From positions 1 through 64,000 of the forward strand of contig JAZKGZ010000002.1 in the NCBI GenBank assembly GCA_040385645.1: a DNA stretch of 64,000 bases, given 5' to 3'. The notes beneath the pieces were generated by a model. The model saw only the letters and a list, made by a program, of their open reading frames with translations, did no database searches and had not been told where the DNA came from. The position numbers and the translations under genes were made by a program. The stretch's first letter is position 1, and each line of letters starts with the position of its first letter. Source of the stretch: JANXSS01 sp040385645. GTDB lineage: Bacteria; Pseudomonadota; Gammaproteobacteria; Burkholderiales; Burkholderiaceae_D. This document shows positions 26,178 to 33,893 of this stretch, one piece after another.

Positions 26178-28184
26178 TTAAAAGTTTGTGCGGACCCCAA
26201 CGATGAGGTTGCGTCCCGGTGCCGGAGCGAAGTCCTTGAGCACCGATGTCGATACGCGAATATCCCGGTTCAACAAATTTTTTGCCAGGGCGAACCAGGT
26301 GACGCGGTTGCCGCCAAATTTCTGTGTGTAAGAAAGGTTTGCATCCAACAAGGTATGACCCGGGGTGGGCGTCTCGAAAGTAGCTAAGCGATCCTGGCTG
26401 GACGCACGTAATACGGATGCACCGCCGCGCCACTGACCCTGACGGTAATTCACATCCACACCGAAACGCTTTGCCGGTTGCAGCGGCAAACTGCCCGCCC
26501 CTTCCAGAGTGCCGCGTGAATGGTCGGCAAAGCCACGCAAGGACACACCTTCACCGGAAGCGTTATAAGTCACTTCCGCTTCCGCTCCTCGGATGGTTGC
26601 CTCGCCCTGGCTGAAATTGCGTAGACGCAGATCACCGCCCGGGTTACCGTCTTCGTCGACTGTTGCGCCGCTGATCTCGCCGAAGACGAAATTCTTCACC
26701 CGATTGCGGAACACGTTCGCTTGCCAGCGCACCAGCCCGGCAGTTTTTTGCAAGGTCAATTCCAGGTTGCGCGAAGTTTCCTTGGCAAAATCCGGATTGC
26801 CAATATCGAAGGTGGCGGTGGCTTCATGCGGCCCACCCGAATAGAGTTCATCGGCCGTCGGTGCCCGCTGTGCGATCGAAGCCGTGGCACCAAAGCCGTA
26901 GCCGGGCATGAATGTCCAGAGCCCGCCCAGCGAATACGAACCCAGGTCGAACGTGCGTTCACGGTTACCGCTCGGCTTGCGCTCGACCGACTCCAGCCGC
27001 AGGCCGGCGTTCATTCGCACCGACCCGAACGAGCGCTCTTCCACCAGAAACATGGCAGCGGTGTTGGACCGGGTCGGCGGCACTGTATTGACTCCGCCGG
27101 TGGCGGCATCGAGCGCCGAGAAATTTGTACGGTCCGCCTGAAAACCGAGCGTTCCCCGAAAGCCTGCGATCGGCGCGTGGGTCAGCTCGGCACGGGTTTC
27201 CAAGCCGCGATTTTTAAAATCGGTCTGGGGTACGCCGTCGGCACTCAATTCGGTATGCTCGTAATCGCTATAACCGACGTTCAACCTGAACGATTCGAAT
27301 ACCGGCAAAGGATTGTCGAATTGCGCAGCGATATCGTAGCGTCGTTGCGATAAATCGATGCGCGCCGCTTCCTCGGTCGGGATGCCGTATTGACTATCGA
27401 AAGAAGATACCGAAGCACCGATGTATCCCCAGCGTTCAATTAGCGATGCACCCAGGCCGATGCTGTCTTGCTCGGCAAAAGAGTTGGGCAACCGGCCGGA
27501 GGGCGAAGTGTTGTCGCCCAGCGTAGCGTTGTCAGGAATTCGATAATCATTAGCACGGCGCAGGCTACCGTCCACGTGGACGCCGATCCGGCCATAGGCC
27601 GCGTCGCCGGAAGCCGAGAAGGTCTTGGCGTTATCGACCGAACCATATCGAGCTTCAATTTCGCCGGTCGGCACCGGTGCTAGCGTTGTCGGTATGCGGT
27701 CGTTGACGACATTGATCAACCCGCCGATCGCACCCGAGCCATATAACAATGCTGCCGGCCCACGCAATATTTCAATTTGCCTGGTAGTGGGGCCGTCCGC
27801 CGAAACCGCATGGTCGTTGGAAAGACCCGAGACATCGAATACCGACATACCGTTTTCCAAAATTTTTACACGTGAGCCTTCCAGGCCACGAATGATCGGA
27901 CGTGAGGCACCAGCACCGAAGCTCGATGACGACACCCCGAGTTCGTTCGATAGTGTGTCGCCGAGCGTGGCACCGAGCCGGTTTTTCAGGGCATCGCCAG
28001 ATAAAACCTTGGCCGGCGTCAGGATCTGGTCGCCGGCACTATTGCCGAAAGGCGAGGCGGTGATGACGACGCTGGGAAGCAATTGCTCAGCGGATTGGGG
28101 GACAGCTTGGACGAACTGGGCGAACGAAGGCGATGCAAACGCGGATAGAACCGCGGTTGCCAATAGAGTACGTTGGACGTGCAT
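26178..28184 (-). CDS. TonB-dependent receptor, ZnuD-like
   Basis: This is an outer-membrane receptor of 668 residues with a signal peptide ending near SFAQ. The plug domain contains ASRPIIRGLEGSRVKILENG and the segment DVSGLSNDHAVSADGP. EILRGPAALLYGSGAIGG is typical of the plug. The combination matches the ZnuD zinc receptor group. The barrel ends in VGVRTNF with a terminal Phe. It is preceded on the same strand by a small gene (28281-28697) often found with such receptors. Zinc as substrate is inferred from family likeness. Confidence 0.85.
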   Translation of the reverse strand: MHVQRTLLATAVLSAFASPSFAQFVQAVPQSAEQLLPSVVITASPFGNSAGDQILTPAKVLSGDALKNRLGATLGDTLSNELGVSSSSFGAGASRPIIRGLEGSRVKILENGMSVFDVSGLSNDHAVSADGPTTRQIEILRGPAALLYGSGAIGGLINVVNDRIPTTLAPVPTGEIEARYGSVDNAKTFSASGDAAYGRIGVHVDGSLRRANDYRIPDNATLGDNTSPSGRLPNSFAEQDSIGLGASLIERWGYIGASVSSFDSQYGIPTEEAARIDLSQRRYDIAAQFDNPLPVFESFRLNVGYSDYEHTELSADGVPQTDFKNRGLETRAELTHAPIAGFRGTLGFQADRTNFSALDAATGGVNTVPPTRSNTAAMFLVEERSFGSVRMNAGLRLESVERKPSGNRERTFDLGSYSLGGLWTFMPGYGFGATASIAQRAPTADELYSGGPHEATATFDIGNPDFAKETSRNLELTLQKTAGLVRWQANVFRNRVKNFVFGEISGATVDEDGNPGGDLRLRNFSQGEATIRGAEAEVTYNASGEGVSLRGFADHSRGTLEGAGSLPLQPAKRFGVDVNYRQGQWRGGASVLRASSQDRLATFETPTPGHTLLDANLSYTQKFGGNRVTWFALAKNLLNRDIRVSTSVLKDFAPAPGRNLIVGVRTNF

Positions 28185-28280
28185 GGTAATTCCTTAAGAA
28201 CGAATAAAGGTCACCGGGGCAGTCTCGATTTTTACGAGGTGGTAGTCCCGGCGCTACGAACGAAGCTGATGTAACAACAA

Positions 28281-28697
28281 TCAGCCCGCAGGCGGCGCGC
28301 GGGAAGAAAAGCAGGGGAAGAAAGGTACCGACCAGGAGCGAAAGGCGGTACGTTGATCGATATCGAATTGCGCAGCGATCGCCGGCATGACGATGGGCGT
28401 CGGCACCAATGCGAATGCTAGGGTTGCAGCATCGAATGCCTCGCAAGAGTGAGACAGCGTTTCGCTCCCCTCTTGAAACAGCGCCTCCCACGAAGTCAGG
28501 TGCTGCACCGATCGTATTTGGGTCGTCGGAAGTTCGTGTGAGAATTGTGACGCAACAACACTTTCACCGACCTGTATCAAGCCACTGTGCGCAACACGAT
28601 GCATCACGCCTATCCACTGCGTGGCGAGCAATGCCAGAGCGAAAAATAATATCAGCCCGAAGCTGCGGAGACTGGCGTGGGTACGCAACGGATGCAT
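28281..28697 (-). CDS. Small exported protein upstream of the ZnuD-like receptor
   Basis: This protein of 138 residues has an N-terminal hydrophobic stretch (about 12-32) and a central His/Cys segment, LSHSCEAFDAATLA. Similar small proteins of unknown function (DUF2946-like) are commonly found ahead of metal-receptor genes. It precedes the receptor by 96 bases, probably in the same transcript. A palindrome at 28749-28774 lies in its promoter region. A metal-related role is inferred from position and from the possible Cys/His ligands. Confidence 0.55.
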   Translation of the reverse strand: MHPLRTHASLRSFGLILFFALALLATQWIGVMHRVAHSGLIQVGESVVASQFSHELPTTQIRSVQHLTSWEALFQEGSETLSHSCEAFDAATLAFALVPTPIVMPAIAAQFDIDQRTAFRSWSVPFFPCFSSRAPPAG

Positions 28698-28748
28698 CGG
28701 TTAGGCGAAGGTGCGGTAATCGAATTAGCGGAATGGGCGGGATTGTAA

Positions 28749-28774
28749 GGCAATACAACCGGCGTTGTATAGCC
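28749..28774. promoter_or_regulatory. Candidate metal-responsive operator
   Basis: GGCAATACAACCG and GCGTTGTATAGCC form an inverted repeat with 10 of 13 positions matching. It lies about 50 bases upstream of the small gene at 28697. A minus-strand -10 box (TACAAT) is close downstream. Zur is the expected regulator of a ZnuD-like receptor, but the sequence is not an obvious copy of the well-known Zur consensus. Confidence 0.45.
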
Positions 28775-28812
28775 GTATCGAGTGAATCACTTAAAAAGCA
28801 GAACAACAATTA

Positions 28813-29736
28813 CTAAGGATAAAACGCCGGTTTGCCAGGCAGATCAGGCAGTGGAATGTATTCGGTTTCATCAGGCACTGGTGAGAAGCGCTGGTTGCGC
28901 CAATCCTCTTGCGCATGCTCGATGCGTTCGAGCGAACTGGAGACAAAATTCCAGCTCACAGCACGCGGCCCGTCCAGCGGCTCGCCGCCTAGCAACATCA
29001 TCCGCGCTGTCGTTGTTGCACACGCCAACGTTACGCTTTTGCCCGGCTTTAATACGAGAAGCTGGCCGGCAGAGAAGGTACCGTCACGGCCGAGGTCGAG
29101 TGTTCCCTGCGCTACGTAGATCGCTTGCTCGTCGTACTCCGGTGGTATGTCCAGGCGTGCGCCTTGTCGCATCTGAACATCTACATAAAACAGGTCGGAA
29201 AGCGTGGGTACCGGCGAGCGTCGCCCGAAAAAACTTCCAGCGATCACGCGCGCCGTCACACCGTCGCCCTCTTCCACCGGCAAATCCCCCGCCGCCAGAT
29301 GCATAAAGGCCGGATCGGTTTCTTCGTGCGCCTTCGGCAGTGCCACCCAGCATTGGATGCCGAACAGGGAAGACGCTTGTTCACGCACCGCCAGTGCCGT
29401 GCGCTCGGAATGCACGATGCCGCGACCAGCAGTCATCCAGTTGACTTCGCCGAGGCGGATAGATTGCACGGTTCCCAGGCTGTCACGATGCAGTATTTCA
29501 CCGCCGTACAGATACGTCACCGTCGCTAGGCCGATATGCGGATGCGGACGCACGTCCAAGCCTTTAGCGGCTGAAAACACATGCGGCCCCATCTGATCGA
29601 GAAACACGAACGGCCCCACCATCCGTCGTTGGGTGGTGGGCAACGCGCGCCGTACTTCGAAATTGTCACCGAGATCGCGTGAGCGCGGCACAACGACTAA
29701 TTGCAACGCGCTATCCGCATTCGTGAGTTGGCTCAT
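28813..29736 (-). CDS. Pirin family protein
   Basis: Pirins are bicupin iron proteins; some have quercetinase activity and others act as regulators. This 307-residue protein has DVRPHPHIGLATVTYLYGG and HRDSLGT, then RGIVHSER, which supply the N-terminal metal ligands (two His, one His, one Glu). The start at 29736 (MSQLTNAD) is preferred, since the longer frame overlaps yceI and is unlike the family. It lies 82 bases after the YceI gene, probably in the same operon. Confidence 0.88.
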   Translation of the reverse strand: MSQLTNADSALQLVVVPRSRDLGDNFEVRRALPTTQRRMVGPFVFLDQMGPHVFSAAKGLDVRPHPHIGLATVTYLYGGEILHRDSLGTVQSIRLGEVNWMTAGRGIVHSERTALAVREQASSLFGIQCWVALPKAHEETDPAFMHLAAGDLPVEEGDGVTARVIAGSFFGRRSPVPTLSDLFYVDVQMRQGARLDIPPEYDEQAIYVAQGTLDLGRDGTFSAGQLLVLKPGKSVTLACATTTARMMLLGGEPLDGPRAVSWNFVSSSLERIEHAQEDWRNQRFSPVPDETEYIPLPDLPGKPAFYP

Positions 29737-29818
29737 CGTCGTGCCGCTCCTACTTATAGAGTGATGATCGGTTGCAACAGTAGTTTGCAGTGATAGCTTG
29801 TTAAAGCCTGCGCAGACC

Positions 29819-30403
29819 TTAGCCGGCGATCGCCTCCAGCGCGATATCGATCCGCACTTCGTCGCCGACCTGCGGGGCATTTTTACCGGCGTTGAAGTCA
29901 GAGCGTTTGATCAGTGTATAAGCGTTGGCACCGATGGCATTTTTCTTCAGCATCGGGTGTGTCGCCGCCTGAAACGAAGTCACTGTCAGTGTGACGGGTT
30001 TGGTCACGCCTTTAATCGTCAGATTACCGTCGATCGACACTGGTTGGTCGCCATTAAAATTTATCTTGGTCGATTTGAAAGTTGCTGTCGGATGATTGGC
30101 CGTATCGAAATAGTCCGGCCGTTGAATATGCTCGTCGAATACCGAGAAACCGGTATCCACCGACTTCATGTCGATGACGATATCTACCTCGCCGGTCTTG
30201 GCCGCTTTGTCGTACACCACTTTGCCAGTGGTTTTATTGAAGCGGGAAAGCTGCGTCGAAAAGCCCAGGTGGCTGTATGAAAAACGCGGATAGGTATGGG
30301 TGCCTTCGACGACGTAGGTTTCAGGCGCGGCAAAGGCTGGGGCCGTAATTATCGAGCCAGCGGCAATTGCCAGGGCGATCAGAAATTTTGACGAAGCATT
30401 CAT
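29819..30403 (-). CDS. YceI family periplasmic protein
   Basis: This is a lipocalin-like protein of 194 residues with a signal peptide ending PAFAAPE. The family features EGTHTYPRFSYSHLGFST, DMKSVDTGF, FKSTKINFNGD and GVTKPVTL are present. YceI proteins bind polyisoprenoid lipids; their role in most bacteria is unclear and includes stress responses. The start at 30403 begins the signal peptide. It lies upstream of the pirin gene on the same strand. Confidence 0.92.
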   Translation of the reverse strand: MNASSKFLIALAIAAGSIITAPAFAAPETYVVEGTHTYPRFSYSHLGFSTQLSRFNKTTGKVVYDKAAKTGEVDIVIDMKSVDTGFSVFDEHIQRPDYFDTANHPTATFKSTKINFNGDQPVSIDGNLTIKGVTKPVTLTVTSFQAATHPMLKKNAIGANAYTLIKRSDFNAGKNAPQVGDEVRIDIALEAIAG

Positions 30404-30445
30404 TGGATGGATTCCGATTATGAGGTTGTTGATCAAAGTTGCCAC

Positions 30446-30725
30446 GGTGATGTCTCGTCTGCAAAGTCGGCACCGTTAGAGACGCAGCCGCCGGCTATCT
30501 TACCCTGCCGTGATCAATTGATGCTGGCGTTAACTGCGCTTGATGAAAGCGGCTAAAAAAAGAACAAATAGCGAAGAGCAAGTAGCGGCAAACAAAGGCC
30601 AGCAGTTTTACTTCAATTTATAGCAATCTTAGTTTCAGCAAAAGGAAATTGTATAAACTAAGAATTTCAAAAAAATCTACTGTTGGTCAAGAAAAAGTAG
30701 ATGAAATAACGGGGGAATTTACAGC
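30446..30725. other. AT-rich intergenic region
   Basis: These 280 bases lie between the divergent yceI and the unknown gene at 30726. The right half is strongly AT-rich. A -10-like TATAAA is present near 30652, but no -35 of good quality was found. No gene or repeat is visible. Confidence 0.4.
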
Positions 30726-31472
30726 ATGTATTCAGTCAAGCTCGCAAAAATGCAAGTGGGGGATGGCCTGGCGTCGCTGAAGCTGAAGTATGAGCGGGCA
30801 CAGTCCCCTACACCCGAAAATTCGCTCAACGGGCTGTTTGACTACACCACTATAGCAAAGTCGCTTCTTTCAGAACCGGTGCAAAACAGGACTAGCATCG
30901 GTAGTTTTAATGCAAAAGCGCGGGCGGTATTACAGGAAGAACTAACGCGCCAAAATATTGGCCCTGCAAAATTTAAGCAGGTGTTCAAGCAAATGCCCGA
31001 GCAACTGCTGACAGGATCGCAGCGCGCGGCATTCACGATGCAGACTACCCCTGAAAAAATAGCGGTACGGATGCAGGGGACGATCGATCAAGCAGAAATT
31101 AACCACGAGCATTTTCTTGCCAACCAAAAAAATAATGAAACCGGCAACTCGGTCGAACGGCTGTACTGGGTGATCAAGCTGGAAGGTAACAACGATCCAC
31201 AATTTATCGATGCCATGAAAATGCTCGATACCGATTCGATTCGTTCTCGCATCGATTCCCATGCCCGCGTCGGGCTAAAAAAAGGCCATGCTTTGGAATT
31301 GATTAACGATGCCGTGAAAATATTGATCTCGCAAACCATGACTGAAAACTCGATATCCGACTATCGAGGTAAATTTAGCTTGAAACGTCCTGGAGTGCTC
31401 GACGGCGCTTTAGTAGTCATTGGCGAATCCGCGCAGTTTGGCAAACGCACCGACAGCGTAGCGGCTCACTAA
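30726..31472 (+). CDS. Hypothetical protein of 248 residues
   Basis: No family is recognised. A good ribosome binding site (GGGGGAA) precedes the ATG. The protein is polar and rich in Gln, Asn and Lys, with predicted helical segments (for example SIRSRIDSHARVGLKK) and no signal peptide or membrane segment. The codon mix is more AT-rich than in nearby genes, and the upstream region is AT-rich too, which suggests recent acquisition. It could be a secreted effector of some kind, but nothing in the sequence proves that. Confidence 0.65.
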   Translation: MYSVKLAKMQVGDGLASLKLKYERAQSPTPENSLNGLFDYTTIAKSLLSEPVQNRTSIGSFNAKARAVLQEELTRQNIGPAKFKQVFKQMPEQLLTGSQRAAFTMQTTPEKIAVRMQGTIDQAEINHEHFLANQKNNETGNSVERLYWVIKLEGNNDPQFIDAMKMLDTDSIRSRIDSHARVGLKKGHALELINDAVKILISQTMTENSISDYRGKFSLKRPGVLDGALVVIGESAQFGKRTDSVAAH

Positions 31473-31600
31473 ACGCTTTGCAGGCAACTTAAGTTGGCAG
31501 ACCAACAGACCGTCATTTCTGGCGGTGCTACGTTGCGTAAAACATTTGCCCACCTAAGGTGCCCGACATTTCTCGTGTGCCCCATTTTTAGGATGACCCG

Positions 31601-33382
31601 ATGAAACTTCGTTTTCCGATTACTGCATGCGCCCTTTTGGCAGGTATGACAAATCCAGCTGCAGCGCAGCAAGGCGACGGCACTAAACTCGCTATTCCAA
31701 TTTCAATTTTCAAGCCCGCCAAGATCGAGGCGACGAGCGAACGCATCGCTAGCCTGAAAGCACCAGCCGGATTCACCGTCTCGGTATTTGCAAAAGACTT
31801 GAAGAACGCCCGCATTCTTGCGGTTGCACCGAACGGCACGGTCTACCTTAGTCGACGGGATCAGGGCGATGTACTTATGCTGCGCGACGCTGACGGCGAC
31901 GGCCGCGCCGATGCTGCACCGGTGGTCGTGGCCAGTCGTGCCGGCATGCATGGGCTGGCGGTACGCGAGAATAAGCTTTACATGATTACCGTTAAAGAAG
32001 TGTTCGTTGCCGACATCCAGTCGGACGGCCGTCTCGGCACGCCGAAAATGATCATCGGCGACCTGCCCGACTCCGGGCAACATCCCAACCGCACCATCGC
32101 GTTCGGCCCGGACGGCATGCTCTATATTAGCGTCGGCTCTACTTGCAATGCCTGCATCGAAAGTAATCCTGAAAACGCCACCCTGTTACGTGCTTCGCCG
32201 GATGGTTTGCAGCGAACGATCTACGCCAGCGGCTTGCGCAATACCATCGGGTTTGGCTGGCATCCCCGCACCGGCGAGCTGTGGGGCATGGATCACGGTA
32301 TCGATTTTTTGGGTGACGACCAGCAGCCAGAGGAATTGAACCGGATCGAGCAAGGTAAGCAATACGGCTGGCCGCACGTTTTCGCTGGTGGTGAGATTTA
32401 TCCGGTTACCACACCTGCAGGCGGGATCAGCAAGGAAGAATGGAAAGCACGTAGTGCACCGATGACAACGGGCTACACTGCCCACGCAGCACCGATGCAA
32501 ATGGTGTTCTATAGAAACGGCTCGTTTCCCGCCGAATACAACGGCGATGCATTCGTCGCCATGCGTGGTTCATGGAATCGCCAGGTACCGTCCGGCTACG
32601 AAATTGCGCGGGTGCGCTTTGTCGACGGTCGGGCGAGCAAGGTCGAGCCATTCGTCACAGGATTTCTAACCGATGACGGTCAGCAGCATATCGCGCGTCC
32701 GGTAGGGCTGGCCCAGACCACTGACGGCGCGCTGCTGATGGCAGACGATGCCAACGGCGTTATTTACCGCGTGGCATTTACCGGCAAAGCAGCAACCGCC
32801 GCTGCATCTGCGCCGATGCCACTGGCAATATCCGCAGCTGGTAGCACCGAACAACCCAAGCCGCTCGCGAAAGACCGGCCCGAAACCCGTGCCGAAGGCA
32901 AATTGACGGTACGTTCCACCAGTTTTAAAGTCGGCGCGCCATTGCCGGCCAGATTAAGCGAATACGCCGATGGCGTTTCCCCAGCCCTGACCTGGGACGC
33001 CGTGCCAGGCGCAAAATCGTACGCGGTGATCATGGAAGACCCTGACGCCGAGCCGAAACCGTTCGTGCATTGGCTGGCCTGGAACATACCGGGCAATGTC
33101 ACTTCGCTGCCGGAAGGGTTGCAAGAACAGGCGCGTCTAACGGAACCGGAAGGGGTATTACAAGGTTCCAACACGCGCGGCACCGTCGGCTACTATGGTC
33201 CCCGCCCACCGCCAGGGGATAAGGCACACCGGTATCATATTCAGGTACTAGCGCTCGATTTGATGCCGAACGTTCCTTTCGGCAGTCAACGCGAGCAGCT
33301 CATGACGGCAATCAAAGGCCACGTTCTGGCAAAAGGCGAGCTAGTAGGCAGTTATAAAAAAACGTCGAAGCCTGAAAAATAA
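31601..33382 (+). CDS. PQQ-type sugar dehydrogenase fused to a PEBP (YbhB/YbcL) domain
   Basis: This is a 593-residue exported protein with a signal peptide ending AAAQQG. Residues about 50-390 form a beta-propeller of the L-sorbosone dehydrogenase/soluble glucose dehydrogenase kind (VAPNGTVYLSRRDQGDV, FGPDGMLYISVGS, ASGLRNTIGFGWHP, LLMADDANGVIYRV). After a linker of about 40 residues rich in Ala and Pro, residues about 430-585 are a PEBP domain (SPALTWDAVPGAKSYAVIMEDPDA, FVHWLAWNIP, GYYGPRPPPGD). The first part oxidises a sugar or polyol with PQQ; the role of the PEBP part is unknown. The junction is a genuine single frame. Confidence 0.85.
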   Translation: MKLRFPITACALLAGMTNPAAAQQGDGTKLAIPISIFKPAKIEATSERIASLKAPAGFTVSVFAKDLKNARILAVAPNGTVYLSRRDQGDVLMLRDADGDGRADAAPVVVASRAGMHGLAVRENKLYMITVKEVFVADIQSDGRLGTPKMIIGDLPDSGQHPNRTIAFGPDGMLYISVGSTCNACIESNPENATLLRASPDGLQRTIYASGLRNTIGFGWHPRTGELWGMDHGIDFLGDDQQPEELNRIEQGKQYGWPHVFAGGEIYPVTTPAGGISKEEWKARSAPMTTGYTAHAAPMQMVFYRNGSFPAEYNGDAFVAMRGSWNRQVPSGYEIARVRFVDGRASKVEPFVTGFLTDDGQQHIARPVGLAQTTDGALLMADDANGVIYRVAFTGKAATAAASAPMPLAISAAGSTEQPKPLAKDRPETRAEGKLTVRSTSFKVGAPLPARLSEYADGVSPALTWDAVPGAKSYAVIMEDPDAEPKPFVHWLAWNIPGNVTSLPEGLQEQARLTEPEGVLQGSNTRGTVGYYGPRPPPGDKAHRYHIQVLALDLMPNVPFGSQREQLMTAIKGHVLAKGELVGSYKKTSKPEK

Positions 33383-33409
33383 GTTCTTTAAATCTATAGG
33401 AACAAGTGA

Positions 33410-33730
33410 ATGGCTTGGTTCATGCTGACAATTGCCGGGATCCTCGAAGTTATTTGGGCATATTTTATGAAGCAGTCGGACGGATTTACCAAATTGGTGC
33501 CGTCGATACTGACAATCGTTTTCATGATCGCCAGTTTCAGTTTACTGTCGTTTTCCATGCGCTCGTTGCCGATCGGCACCGCCTACACGATCTGGACTGG
33601 TATCGGTGCTATCGGCGCATTCACGGTCGGAATCATCGCCTTCGGCGAACAACTTTCCCCTGCCAGAGTGGCTGCTGCTACGTTGATCGTTAGTGGAATG
33701 GTCTTGATGAAGTGGGCGACGCCCAGCTAG
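33410..33730 (+). CDS. SMR family small multidrug/guanidinium exporter
   Basis: This is a four-helix inner-membrane protein of 106 residues. The conserved Glu in helix 1 lies in ILEVIWA, and the GTAYTIWTGIGAIGA segment is typical. The PSILTIVFMIASFSLLSFS segment and the length resemble SugE/Gdx more than EmrE. Such proteins export guanidinium or small quaternary cations by proton exchange. No guanidine riboswitch is visible in the short gap before it. It lies downstream of the dehydrogenase gene by 27 bases. Confidence 0.87.
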   Translation: MAWFMLTIAGILEVIWAYFMKQSDGFTKLVPSILTIVFMIASFSLLSFSMRSLPIGTAYTIWTGIGAIGAFTVGIIAFGEQLSPARVAAATLIVSGMVLMKWATPS

Positions 33731-33893
33731 CATTGTTAAATTATTCATAGCAGCGTCGGTTAATAAACTTTTGTTGCCGCGCAAGCATCCAAAATTGTAT
33801 TCCACACCACAAAACGCTTTGATTGGGCGCACTAACTTGCCCTAGCGCACATTGTTCTCGTTACACTTGGGTATTGCCATACTCAGTTGTCAC

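Noticed and set aside
31485..31496. Perfect palindrome CAACTTAAGTTG after the 248-codon gene
   Set aside because: Too short, with no T-run and no relation to a promoter; it may be chance.
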